Below the pieces are notes generated by a model, which searched no databases, was not told the DNA's origin, and was given only the letters and a program-made list of their open reading frames with translations. Shown one piece after another: positions 10,620-22,028 of a stretch of DNA of 64,000 nt (position 1 is its first letter; each line of letters begins with the position of its first letter). A program made the position numbers and the translations under genes. The DNA is from Chaenocephalus aceratus (lineage: Eukaryota; Chordata; Actinopteri; Perciformes; Channichthyidae), in contig JAMFTG010000154.1 of the NCBI GenBank assembly GCA_023974075.1, positions 1 to 64,000 of the forward strand, given 5' to 3'.

Positions 10620-11478
10620 TCAATTTAGTGTTGCGTGCATGTCGGTGCCTTCTGGACACTTATTAACTCAAATGTCAATTTAAACTGGCTGGTATGCGCT
10701 ATAAATGAATAAACTAGATGAAGAGTTAGAGTTACATTACTCCTCTTTAACCCTAAGTTTGATTCATTCAATAAACACATAGCCTTGTCTTAAGTGGTCT
10801 AACACAGAAAAAGGTACACTGAATTAACACATTTTGTGCTATTTTCCGACAAATGCTGTGTTGAGATGTCGAAGATGTAGAGCAAATCGGATGCAACAGA
10901 TGTGTGTATTTTGTGCCTCAATCCACATTGGTGTCTGGAATACCCCTCCCCAACATCCGTGGGAGTAAAAAGCCTCAAGCCACCACTGCAGAACATGAAC
11001 TGTGCAAAATAAATTACAATTTGTCTATATCGTACTATGTTATTGCCACTTCTGTAAGCAAGGTTCCCATTGAATATCTTTGGTGTTAAAATTTTGTTTA
11101 AAAGTGTATGTATGATGAATTAAGAGTATGTTGTGAAATACTTACTATTTTAGTTTTCTTGTATCTTGTCTGTATACATTGTCTGTATTCATATTTAATT
11201 AGTTTGGGCTAAGGGTGTAATGGCTGTCCTGAAAGCCAATACCAATAGGGGTTCATACAGTAAATCCCTGCCAGAATGTAGTGCTTTAGGCAGGATTGCT
11301 GATATTGAGCCTGGGGTATTATAGTGGAGATTAGCCCGGTTATATTGTATGTTGCATTATTGGAGAAGCCTAGGACCTAAGCTAGTAAATGTATATGTTG
11401 TCCAACCGTAGATATAGAGCCCTGTCCTGCCATCACCTGCCACTTTTTCTGACTTCTGTTTTCTGTATGATTTGTGAC
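10620..11478. other. No gene seen
   Basis: AT-rich non-coding DNA without credible open frames, inverted termini or tandem structure. Confidence 0.4.
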
Positions 11479-11482
11479 TTAA

Positions 11483-12104
11483 AGGTCACATATTATGCAA
11501 AATCCACATTTTCATTTATTTTATACATAAACATGTGTCCCCTCTGTGTAAAGAGATTCTGAAAGTTTTAGGAAAAAAGATTCTCTCTCTTTTTGTATAT
11601 AAGAACCTGTCTGAAAATGAGCGGATTAGATTTTGGCCACTTTATGATGTCATAACGATTATTATTTGTGTAACCTTTAGCCAATAATCAACCAAGGTAA
11701 CACCCCCCCACCTGAGCACCATTGTTCTTTTTAACCAGAGGGTTGTTGAGAGTGGCACCTTATTATATCTAGAAAAAGACAGAGAATCAGCACTGTTGAA
11801 ACAGGGCTGAAACAGAGGGGATTATGGGATGCTACAATGATCTGTTTGGTATTTGGAGCCAAACACTTCAGAGACATGTTTTGTATATATCTGAGACCTT
11901 TTAATGTGTGATTGTTTTTGTATTATTTGACTTTAACTTTAACTATATATTTATTTGTTGTTCCCTCCTTTTCTTTTCTTTTCTCTTCACTATATCTGTA
12001 AAGCGTCTTTGAGCACCTGTAAAAGCGCTAACAAATTATATCTATTATTATTATTATTATTATTATTATAATATATTGATGAAAAACAGTATAATACGAG
12101 ACCT
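11483..12104 (+). mobile_element. TTAA-flanked MITE (AGGTCAC..ends), copy 1
   Basis: Flanked by TTAA at 11479-11482 and 12105-12108. The left end AGGTCACATATTATGC and the right end ATAATACGAGACCT are imperfect inverted repeats. The interior matches the intronic copy at 44572-46300 (GTGTCCCCTCTGTG, AGAGATTCTGAAAGTTT, TTTTGGCCACTTT, GAGCCAAACACTTCAGAGA). TTAA target duplication points to the Kolobok or piggyBac superfamily. It is non-coding and carries an inserted LINE tail near its right end. Confidence 0.75.
11905..12068 (+). repeat. LINE 3' tail inserted in the MITE, ending in (ATT)n
   Basis: The segment ends in TAAAAGCGCTAACAAATTATA followed by ATT repeats, the usual 3' tail of fish LINEs. 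The MITE sequence (GAGACCTTTT before, ATATATTGATGAAAAACAG after) is continuous around it in the other MITE copy. Confidence 0.55.
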
Positions 12105-12108
12105 TTAA

Positions 12109-13068
12109 AAAACGATAAGCCGATCATATTTTACACTGCAACTAAAGTAGACTACAGCATTATTTGATTAGTTAGTCATTTATGATTTAACAATAATAAC
12201 ACTGTGTTGAGTTCTGTCGCTATTCATGTACCTGGTGACCACGGTGGGGCCTGAAAACATTGATTAGCCCAAAAAGCAGCCTTTCCATCACATCTCTGAT
12301 GAAGGGCAACCATTACTCTAATGCACTCTACCCTTCTCCTGTGGAGATATCCTATTAGCATGGTGACACAACCCAAAGGTCACCTGTCTACTCGTTGGCA
12401 GGTCCTCCACCCCTGCACCTCATACAACCCACTCATCCAAAAAAAAAGGCCTCAGGCTCAAAAATGACATTCCCAGACACAATGGACTATAACTCACTTC
12501 TAAAAGGGGAAATAATAAATCTTTTTTCTCAAAAGAAATTATAAACCTGTGAGTTGGATGTAGAAAAGTCAGAATCAATATAGAATGTTTTTATTCTAAA
12601 GTAAATTCAGATTGAACATAGTAAACAAATTTAAATTATCGTGTCCGTCCAAACAAAAAACATTACTTATAGTGAAAAATCACCCTTTAATATGGGATAG
12701 TAGACTAAAAGCTTTAGGAATCCAAACTATAACATATAATAAGTACCCTGTATCAAGATTGATGCAAACAAGTGACATTTTACCTTTTTAGAGAGGTTTA
12801 GCAAAAAAAAAACACTTCTGGGGTAATTTGGGTGGATTTTCCATATCTCTGGCCCCCCTCGGTGATTTTGATGATTGACACCTCTTTTTAACTGTTAGAG
12901 CCAATGGAAACGAGGGGAAGTTCCTAAAATCCATCTAAATATTACCCATTGGTGAATGAGTGATGCGTAGCCAGAATGCCCAAAACCGGAAGCTCTCATA
13001 CACTCTGAAAATTGAAAACTGAAGACTAGGTTATAGCCATAAATATGAAGATGGATTATCAGTAATCA
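12109..13068. other. No gene; contains a short inverted-repeat element at 12821-12947
   Basis: Non-coding. Within it GGGTAATTTGGGTGGATTTT (12821) and a near-complement ending ATTACCC (12947) form a 127-bp unit with imperfect 20-bp terminal inverted repeats, probably a tiny MITE. The remainder is AT-rich with no recognisable feature. Confidence 0.4.
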
Positions 13069-13172
13069 TTTCAAAGGGACACAGAGACATTGGATTAACC
13101 TTCAGCAGCGTTGTTATCGTTTGTAATGCCATTGAAACAAACCTTTGATCAGAAACAGCAAAAGGTAAGACA
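13069..13172 (+). repeat. Fragment related to the Kolobok/THAP element at 28531-30173
   Basis: TTTCAAAGGGACACAG.., CATTGGAT..TTAACC.. and GTAATGCCATTGAA..AGGTAAG occur in the same order here and at 29417-29535. Both end in a splice-donor-like AAGGTAAG. This is a diverged relative of an untranslated exon of that element. Confidence 0.55.
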
Positions 13173-13497
13173 TATTTCCCGTTTTGGTCTCGTAAAGCTA
13201 CGTTGTGTGTTGTCTGGGTTTGCTTCCCCTGCCGCGAGTTTTGGTCACTCAGTGATGATAGTTATACTTCTGGAATCTGTGGAATCTCAGCTTGCTAGCT
13301 GATATCTTGTTTGTGCAGATCCGATAAGTAATAAGGTATTTATACCGTGAGTTCTTTGCTAAGTGTGTGCATTTTTTTTTTTTAGAGTTGTGTTTTGTTT
13401 CGGTAAAAATGGTTAATACTGTCTGATAGCTGAGTTTCTTCCCATTAAGTGGGTATGACACAGTCATAGTTTGTTAAATGTTAAGAAGCCCTCAGAC

Positions 13498-15053
13498 CAG
13501 GGACGCGGGAAGTCAGTCAGAGTTGGGGGTGCGGTGGAGGGGGTCGACAGTCGACACGTAAAGCAGTGGCAACTATGCCACCATTTCAGCTGACTTTTCC
13601 CCAGAAATTGACGGGGAAGGGGGTAACAATAAAGATAACACATTAAACAGTTACACAACATAACAGAATAATATCGATAGCAGCGTCCCTAGCAACCACC
13701 TTGGTAACAATGAAAAGGTTGTATGGACTCAATTTCCTGAAGTAATCTTCATAATAACTAGCAAACTAAAAATCATGTACATCCACTGCACACATAATCT
13801 GAAATAACAACTCATATTTCTCGCATCAAATGACATCAAAACGCATTTTAATGGCGAAAATAACTTTAAAATAGGCATTTTCCACCGAGAATAAAACGAA
13901 GTTCGGCCATGTTTTTTTTTCTGCAGGGAGAAATTTGAAAATCAAGCGACATAGCCAGCCAGCCATTGGAATGAATGGTGAAAAAAACGTAGGGATCCTA
14001 CAATTTCAGAGGCGTTTTTGTAGAAATATTACGTCCTACATTGTGGACCAACGTAGTTATTACACGTTTTTTTGTGAGACTGGGTTGACAGGACTCAGGA
14101 TCAACTGTGTACTGTAAGGTAGCTTCTAGTTTCATGTCGAACAGTAACTCAACATTTCCCAGAGAGCTTTCTTTTAAATCACTAGGTAACGCTAAAAAAT
14201 ACAACATTTAGATTGTATGACAAAGTGTTTAGCCTATTTAATATCTCTGGCTAGCTAAAGCTACTTGCTAACGGTTTAGCTTACCCCTCAAAGTAACGTC
14301 AACGTAACTGTAATTTATGCTTTGCTTACATGTTCGCATAACTTCAAAGTTTACTGACGTTTACATACCTGTATACCTGGCTCAAGTGGTGGCTTTTTTA
14401 AGAAATGTTTTTCTTATGACCATCTTCAAAGTCCGACTGACAGTTAACACATTGTCACAGCTCACAGGATAGGTACCTGTCAGCCAATAAGACAGATGTG
14501 TATTGCCATTCAACTCTCTGGTTGGTCTGGTGTCTTGCCTCTGTTGCATTCACTGAACACGGGAATTACAATTCTGCCATCTTCTCATGATGAGGTTCAG
14601 GTAAAGCACGGTTAATGTATTATATTAACCGTGCCACTGGGCGGGCCCTGTATAATAACGTCATATTAAATGCAGTCATTTGGTCCTTTAGCAACAGCTT
14701 GTGAGAGCAGTGCATTCATCGGTGTTTCATTTTAATGCTCCAGTTTATTGACGGCCTGTGTGTTGATGGGACTTCTTATGCTTATGCTCCCTAAATGTTT
14801 CCCCTGCCTTTCACCAGTTGTTAAACCCTGTTTTCACAAAACTCCCATCCCTGATCTTGTTTGCACTGACGAGCTTCTTTTCTATAACAGAGGCAACACA
14901 AGAAGCACACCACATTATCACTTTCTCTTATTTAGTGAAGCTTTTATAGACTGCTTACACTAAAACTCAAAAATAGTAACTTAAAAGAAAACGTTAGTAT
15001 TGTAACTTTTTGGCGTTGCAGTTACAACTCTCCGCCAACTTCCCGCGTCCCTG
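13498..15053. mobile_element. hAT element with 8-bp TSD CCTCAGAC
   Basis: A perfect 16-bp terminal inverted repeat CAGGGACGCGGGAAGT (13498) and its complement ending 15053 are flanked by the exact 8-bp duplication CCTCAGAC (13490-13497, 15054-15061). No transposase is visible. It contains an inverted fragment of family P (13604-13990) and a small hairpin, GCACGGTTAAT at 606-616 against 624-634 of the 14-kb block (14606-14634). Confidence 0.88.
13604..13990 (-). repeat. Inverted internal fragment of family P, inside the hAT
   Basis: The minus strand matches about 34510-34830 and 54000-54370 of the full family P copies (AAACATGGCCGAACTTCG, ATGCGAGAAATATGAG, TTGTTACCAAGGTGG, CTATCGATATTATT). 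No family P terminal arms are present. Either a piece of P was carried into the hAT or the hAT family contains P-derived sequence. Confidence 0.8.
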
Positions 15054-15061
15054 CCTCAGAC

Positions 15062-17397
15062 GCTGTTTTCTTGTAAGATGTTGCGTTTTTGCCCCCGGTA
15101 CCGGGGCATGGGGCTTATTAAGCAGCAGCTGCCATCACTAATACACCACAAAGATAACTATGTGACATGTTTCAGTGTGAGACGAGTGTTGTGTCCCTTA
15201 TCTGTTTGAGTATTGTTGATCCACTGTTTACCTCTGTGGCTCAGTATATCTTTTTAAAAACGTATAATTAAAAGCTTAATTTCAGATACTTAAACATAAA
15301 TCTTGAACTACAATGGCATTGCATAACCGAGATGTTTTGCATTTGTTCCAAGTTGCCACATTTCTCAAACAGCCTAATTTTGTTAATTAAATATAATCTT
15401 TGGAGCATATCTCAGGAAATGCAAGGGCTCGTTTATGGATTTTAAGTGGTAGGTATGGAAAATAAGAGAGACCGTACCTCTCTTAGGCTTTTAGCCATGT
15501 GGAAATAATATATACGCAGAGGTCTATGGTCTATGGAATTGCTGTACACTGCATTAAAACCTCACTCTTGTCTGTATTTCCAGGGCTCACCGGAGCACTC
15601 TGTCCATTTTTTCCATCCTGTCTCTTAATGTAGCAATTAGGGAAGTGGAGATGGAAGAGACACTTACCAATCCCCCATATATAACCCTTTCTTCCTTTTA
15701 CTTTGCTGTCCCTTTATTGAAGGTTGTACGTGTTCAGCTTCCCCTCAGCTTCTGTCTTCTTTTCTGTTCTGAATATATAATGGTCAAGTTAGTCCCTTCA
15801 TCACACATCTACTGGTAGGACTTCATATCTTGAAAATGCCATCCCCTGTGTGATCTGAAGTATAGAAGAAACACATATTTCCTAAAAAATACCCTTATGA
15901 TTATACTCAAGCTCTAAAGTCATATTGTTGTGCAATTTAAATGTATATAGAGTTTGTATTTTTTTACTTTAACTAAAGCATCTTATCATTCCTTAACTTA
16001 ATAAAAATATGCCCCATGTCTGCTTGTCTGCCTTTTGTATTGCCGCTGTCAAATTAATGAAAGGTGTATTCAATACGAGCCAAGTTCATTAAATGATCTA
16101 GTGATAATTAGGCAGCAGCTTGACAGAGTATACATTATAGCAGCGGAGCTAAAATAATCAGTTATCAAACATGGAAGCCATGATGACCCTTTTATAGTGG
16201 ATAAGTGGGAAAGAAGGTGCAGAAAACAAACATGTTAGACCACTAAGGTGAATAGTGGGAAATCATGACTCATGCTGTGCAGGTAAGAAATGTGGAGTGC
16301 AAAATGTAGCTAGTAACACTACTCAGCCATAACAATGTAATTATTTTTTACATATTATTATGTGGAAGAAGAAAACTAGGTGAAGAAAATAGGGGACGTA
16401 CACTTTGTTTGTTTAGGTGGGATTACAAACAGTAGCGCTGTAAAAATAATAATAATCATTGATTGAAAGAAGCTTTTGTAAATATGAAAGGACTCCCTAA
16501 TTGGCTAATTGTACTAACACTGTCATTTTAAAGCAGAGACACAAAAGAGCACAAGTGGTATATCAAATTAAATTAAAGCAATTGAAATCTATCTTTGAAG
16601 TGAATGGCAGACATACACTTGCGCTATTATTTGTTAAAAGCATTTTTTGTACATTTGGTAAGGAGCTTGCATCCCACCACAGAGACACAAACACAAGTTA
16701 GTTGCTAGTTACTGAAATTGACTGATGAATTGTTACATTAAAAAATAAATCGAAAGAAAGACTCTCCAATGCTTTGTGTTCCTCTCGTTTGTTCTCCGGG
16801 GGGTGTTGTTTGATACATCTATTAACTGATGGCTGCTTTGTCGCAGTGATGTGAGTCATTATGTGGGTCTGTCTTGTCTGTCTGTTAGCATAGACTGTTA
16901 GCACAAGCTACTTGGATGTGTTTATCTATGTCAGTTTGTCAGACACTGGCTGTTTGCCTGCTTGTTCCTTAACCAAAATAAAAGCATTAACATAGATCCT
17001 TGTGAGAAGTGAAATAGAGGATGTTAACACTTACATAAAAACGATTAAAATGTTTATTGATGACTCCCTCAATATAACAAAAGCATATAGTACAGTCAGT
17101 ACACTGCAGTAAAAAAGCTGAGGCTAAAACTACAGTAGGATTTTAACATAATTGTTGGTGTCAATGTATTTAAAACTGACTCTGCTGCTGCATATATTTG
17201 CCAGGTCTCTCTTGCAAAAGAGATAAGGTAATCTCAATAGGTTCCTCCTGGTTATAGAAAAGGTTGAATAAATAAAAAGTTACTGAGAGGTTCAGAACAA
17301 AGTCCTAACCTTTGTCAAGGCATTCTCAGCAGTTCCTGAGCTAGAATGTCACTTCACAGCAAGAACAAGTGGGGCTGTATACTTGTGTTATTGCATC
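15062..17397. other. No gene; apparently single-copy DNA with possible conserved elements
   Basis: No credible open frame. A 14-bp perfect palindrome CCCCGGTACCGGGG lies near 15093. The stretch 16030-16150 is dense in homeodomain-type motifs (AAATTAATGA, TTCATTAAATGA, GATAATTAGG) and unlike the surrounding drifted DNA; it is a candidate conserved non-coding element that only cross-species alignment could confirm. Confidence 0.4.
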
Positions 17398-17929
17398 TAA
17401 GATAAGATAAGATAAGATAAGATGAACCTTTATTAATCCCCGAGGGTAAATTCAGTTGTACAAAGCAGCAACAGGGTAAGCGTGAAAAAACAGGACAGCA
17501 AAGATTCACACAGATTAATAAAATAAAAAATAAATAAAATCAGAATTTTTTTAAAATGATAATAATAATAATAAAGACTAAAATAGGAGATGAGTAAAAA
17601 TAAGAGTAAAATAACTGTCAGCATATGTATATTTGGTCATCTAAGTTATAAAGTACGGAATAAGTTAAAGTGACAAGTGAAAAGTGAAAATGGACATCTG
17701 TACACATAGTGACATATCTATCTACCTTTTGGTCTACTATACTAATAATATGTTAGCATGGGTTGTGGAAACAGTGTATATTTATGTCCAGTGATTTAAT
17801 TTTATTTATTTTTCATCATTAACCCCTTATTGTGCAGCCTGATGGCTACAGGCACAAAGGACTGTCCGAGGCGCTTGGTGCGTTGTCGTGGAGGGATGAG
17901 TCTGTGGCTGAACATGCTCCTCATCTTCA
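17398..17929 (-). mobile_element. LINE 3' untranslated region with (GATAA)n tail
   Basis: Read on the minus strand this lies downstream of the LINE open frame and ends in TTAATAAAGGTTCATC followed by TTATC repeats (plus-strand GATAA repeats 17398-17423). Fish CR1/L2/Rex-group LINEs end in short tandem repeats rather than poly(A). Confidence 0.8.
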
Positions 17930-18466
17930 CTAGCTCTGCGTGGAGTGGGTGGGAGGGTTCTCTAGGATGCTGTCGAGCTTCTTCCTCATCCTCCCCTCTG
18001 CCACCTCCTCCAGATTGTCCTGTTGTACTCCAACTACAGAGCTAGCCTTCCTCACAAGCATGTTCAGCCTGCCAGTGTCCCTAGTGTTTGTGTTTCCACC
18101 CCAGCACACCACGGCAAAGAAGAGCACACTGGCCACCACAGACTGGTAGAACATCTGCAGCAGCCTCGTGCACACATTGAATGACCTGAGCCTCCTCAGG
18201 AAGAACAGCTTACTCTGTCCCTTCCTGAAGAGAGCATCGGTGTTATCTGTCCAGTCCAGTTTATTGTTTAAGTGCACTCCCAGGAACTTGTAGCTGTTCA
18301 CCACCTCCACATCCTTCCCCCGGATAGGTGATGCCTCTTCCTGCTCCGCCTGAAGTCCACCACCACCATCTGGTTCTGTACACAAGAGTCCTGACATTTT
18401 ATAAGCGTACTTACTCTTAACCTCGTTTTGTAGTGTTCTTTCACAGCTTTCCAAATCAGGGAACAA
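17930..18466 (-). pseudogene. LINE reverse transcriptase C-terminal fragment
   Basis: A 178-residue minus-strand frame carries the conserved segment after the reverse transcriptase palm and thumb: VVNSYKFLGVHLNNKLDW, ALFRKGQSKLFFLRRLRSF, LLQMFYQSVVASVLFFAVVCWGGN and LNMLVRKASSVVG. This is typical of CR1/L2/Rex1-group fish LINEs. The catalytic FADD-bearing region and the endonuclease are absent: homology begins near residue 55 and the upstream part is unrelated or scrambled. A 5'-truncated, dead copy whose 3' UTR follows directly. Confidence 0.85.
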
Positions 18467-19613
18467 TACATTCAGTGAATTTAGTACGTTTTTACTGCCA
18501 AGGCGTTTAGTTCATCCTGTCACCTTGCAGATGTTCTTATTTCCAGGGAAGAACATTCTGAATCCCCATTCAATTTACAGTTTACAATTTGACCAGAGTA
18601 TAAGGGATTTTAGGGGGAGTTATTATATCTCTGACATGTCCTATGGGAGACACAGGTTCACAGAGGTCCATGATTGCTCATCAGCTCATTTCACACAGAT
18701 AGAAGACAGAAGGGCTTTTCTATATTTAAATTATTAAACCAAGGCCTTGTTTAGCCCCACAGTAGCCCATTGACAAATTCATTACAACAAACATCTGTGG
18801 GTTCAGTGCCACAAGATGCAGAATAACATGCAGACCAGGAAGTAAAAAGCTATCAATATACACTGTGTTCCTTCTCAATTGAGCCAGAACTGTACTGTCT
18901 GGAAAATGATGCATGTGAGGTCCACAGTAAAATAAAGCTACAAGCTGCATGTGACAAGGTATTCAACACCAATCAACACTGTGCACAATATTTAAAGAAT
19001 GGAATATTATTCCAATGTAAAACTGAAAAATCAGTGTCCTCTTTGAAATTGCTTTTTGAATGTATTGACAGAGAGAAATGTCTCCAACCCCCAAGAGAAG
19101 ACCTCGCTGACCTCCCCTTACATTGGCTGCACTAAGGCGGTGATTGGAGGATGTGTAGCAGGAAGTAATGGCCATTGTTTGTAATTGCTCCCTGAAATTT
19201 GCTGGCTTTAGTAATTGATGATATCTAATGATCCCAGCAGAGATCAATAGATGATGAAAAGAGGAAAGTAGCCGCAGCCTAGGAACAAGCTAAACCTGCC
19301 ATACAAAATAAACACTTTAACCTTTTTAAGTCTAACTGTGTGTTAGTGACAGCAGCTGACAAGATAAATGTAATTATATTCACTTGGGGCAGAAAGGATT
19401 TGTGTCATTATTGATAGTTTGGAACGATGAAATCCCTTTCACTCCACATTGATTTCCGGGCAAAATGCTCGTCCATTCATCAATTAGCCAGGCAGTGTCC
19501 TTTTGCTGCATTGATAGTAAGTACGGCCTACATCAATAGTCATTCATTAATTAAACCTTGTCATCTTACAGTAATTATATTCAGTTTACATTTCACACAC
19601 AGTGTTGTGAAAT
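18467..19613. other. No gene seen; candidate conserved non-coding DNA
   Basis: No open frame of interest. The parts 19080-19260 and 19430-19560 contain clustered TAATTGATGAT, CATCAATTAGCC and CATTAATTAAAC motifs, reminiscent of developmental enhancers. This is pattern impression only. Confidence 0.35.
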
Positions 19614-20012
19614 GGGATTAGATGTGTATCATAAAGATAAAGCAACACTTTCTCAGAATAAAGCAAAACTATGAGTTTAACAGGGGAAAAAACGAAGTCA
19701 ACCAACATAAAATAAATTTCAAAAATAAAACTATAAGTTGCAAACAAATAATTTGTGTAATCATGTAAACTATGAGTATTTTTTCTTTGTTTTAACATAG
19801 GTTTTTGTTTGCAGTTCTTGTTTCTTCTTTCTCAATGATCAGACTTTTGCTCTCGCTGCAGCTTTCTCTTTTGCGCTCCCTCATTTTTTGTTTGAGATTT
19901 TGACACAAACATCCCAGGTGGGCGGGACTTTCAGGAGTGTGTCCCCATTGGCTACTCAGTTTTTGAGTGACAGTCCACTACACCACAGATCATACAGTGC
20001 AACTCATGCAGC
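19614..20012 (+). repeat. Left arm of a long inverted repeat around Gypsy element 2
   Basis: GGGATTAG..GTATCATAAAG, AGCAACACTTTCTCAGAA, CAAACATCCCAGGTGGGCGG and TACTCAGTTTTTGAGTGACA occur here and, reverse-complemented and in order, at 27330-27723. Identity looks about 90 percent to 19975 and then falls. The arm runs straight into the gag frame. No target duplication is recognised outside the arms. Confidence 0.85.
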
Positions 20013-20727
20013 AAACTCCGGAGTCCACTCCGAGCTACTCCGAGCTACACTACGGAATACCAAGATTGGAACAAATGCAAGGTTTGTTGGGCTCACAAGA
20101 ATTAGCTGAAGCTAATAAAGTTGGTATTGTGTTGGGAGCGCTTGCTGGGGAAGCCAAACGCCAGGTGAGTGTCCTTGAGGACAATGAGAAGAATGAGGTC
20201 CGCCAGATATTTTGTTATTTAGATTCCCTTTATGGCGATAGAACCCCTACCCCAGTGTTGAGGTCACAATTTTTTAGCTCTTCACAGAAACCAAATGAGA
20301 CAGTGCCATCCTTTATTCTAAGGTTGAGAGAACTATGTTGCAGGCTGCGGCGGCATAACCCACGTGACGCCCCCTCCGATGACGCCCTGCGGGACCAGCT
20401 CTTGCTCGGGCTGTGTGAAGGCCCTCTAGCCCAGGCCCTGAAGGTATACGCCCGGCGAAACCCTGATGAGGGCTTTGCTGCAATACGCCAGGAAGCGCTA
20501 CTGCTCGAGGCTGAATATGGCAGATCTCAACCAGAGGGAACATGCCATTTGGTTAGTGGCTCACAAGTCCCCCCTAACTAACCGCAGGCAGAAGGCTGGA
20601 AAGAGACACTGAAGAGAGAGATCATGGATGATGTGAAATCCCAGATGCAAGGACTCGCACAGGAGCTGATGAAGGAAATCAAACCACTTCTTCAACCAGT
20701 CACTGCTGTACCCCCACCACCAACTCA

Positions 20728-21883
20728 GGCTGCGGCCACACGAGGACGAAAACGGCTAAACGCATAGGATTAACGCAAACGCAATCACAAACAAGCTTCC
20801 GTCCACACGCAATAGTTATCCGGATAGTGTCTGCCCACATGAGACCGCTCCGTTTAGCTCCAGCCGCTGGAGAAGCTGCAGTACATATGCAGGAGCCTGT
20901 ACGTGGCGCTGTAACTTCCTCCGCAAAAGCAGCGAAGAAGCATGGTTGTCATGGTTGCCCTTCTGTTTATTCTCCGCGGTGGGGCCGAGGGAACCGGGCA
21001 GAATTTTTCGCCAGTCAACGTGTATTAAAGTTTAAATCTTCCAGACAAAATTATAAAGGTGCCGGTCAAAGGTCTTCTTTGTTATTTATTGAGCTTTAAA
21101 ACAAATGAATAACGACTCTATATAATATAATAATAAAATACACGGAGCCTCTCTTTTTCCTCCCAGCGTCAGTGTCTGTCTCATGCAGCAGCTGATCCAG
21201 TAATGAGTGACCCGGCCGACAGTAAAAAATAAACATATGTATAACTAGTTTAGGGAGTTTGAGAGGTCATTAAAATAGCTAAGGGTGATGATCTGACTTG
21301 AAGTGTGTGTTTTGCTGCAGCGGGAGGAGCTGCAGGTGAGCAGAGCTGCGTGTCTCCGTCCTGTCAGATTAGACTTCACTCGCGTTTAGGTCCATATCGA
21401 GAGAAAGATAAATAATCTGAATTCAGGGTGCAGTTTACTTTGACGCGGGGGTGAGCAGCAGAGGTGGGGAGAGGCGGGGCTATTGCCTCATCATTATTGC
21501 TGAAGATGTTGCACAAACAACTGTAGCATGGTCAATAGCGTCCGGAGCACGATAGCAACTCTGCGATCCGCCATTGTTGTTGTTGTTGGTGGCGAAACAC
21601 TTCAGCAATGACGCGGGGTAAGCGGAGGTGAGCAGAAGAGGTGGGGAGAGGCGGGGCTATTGCGCAATCACTATCAGTGATCTGAAAATGTTCGGATAGG
21701 GCGCACACACGGAGCCGTTTGACCCCCCAGAGAGTTGCGTCTGCCTTTCTATCCACCTTGGGACCCGTTATCGTTTCCTCAGTCGTTTAGTGCCGTATTC
21801 GGTCGTCCTCGTGTGGCCGAACGGTCTATATGACACTAAACAGTAACGCAAACGACCGAATTCGTCCTCGTGTGGCCGCAGCC
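20728..21883. mobile_element. Terminal-inverted-repeat DNA element inserted in gag
   Basis: The left end GGCTGCGGCCACACGAGGAC and the complement at the right end (21864-21883) are perfect inverted repeats. The end motif is repeated sub-terminally near 21801-21820 (GGTCGTCCTCGTGTGGCCGA). Flanks are TCA on both sides, or CTCAG if the element is taken one base shorter at each end (20729-21882); removing it restores the gag frame. It has no transposase. The interior holds a 50-bp direct repeat (GGTGAGCAG..GAGGTGGGGAGAGGCGGGGC near 21450 and 21627). The short duplication suggests a Harbinger-like or other 3-5-bp-TSD superfamily; not classified. Confidence 0.8.
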
Positions 21884-22021
21884 TCAGCCTTGGCGAGAGC
21901 GACGACAACCAACATCACAATCTAACAACTGGGATGAGCAAGGTAGGCCTATCTGCCGTCAATGCAAACAGTCCGGGCACATTGCAAGGTTTTGTAGGAT
22001 GCCAGCTGCCCCCCAGTCAGC

Positions 22022-22028
22022 TTTAAAC
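22022..22028 (+). promoter_or_regulatory. -1 ribosomal frameshift slippery site T TTA AAC with downstream stem
   Basis: In gag phase the sequence is GC(T TTA AAC) TAG: a canonical X XXY YYZ heptamer directly before the gag stop. Slipping back by one gives CTA GCA TTC.., exactly the frame that continues as protease and pol. Seven bases after the heptamer, CCCTGC (22036-22041) can pair with GCAGGG (22058-22063), a stem at the usual spacing. This is how many retroelements set the Gag:Gag-Pol ratio. Confidence 0.8.

Noticed and set aside
10398..10683. Open frames on both strands rich in Cys-Val or His-Thr
   Set aside because: They are translations of the GT/CA microsatellite; the same holds at 8745-8939 and 46554-47069.
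15093..15106. Palindrome CCCCGGTACCGGGG as a regulatory operator
   Set aside because: A single short palindrome without repeats or gene context; chance or remnant of a mobile element.
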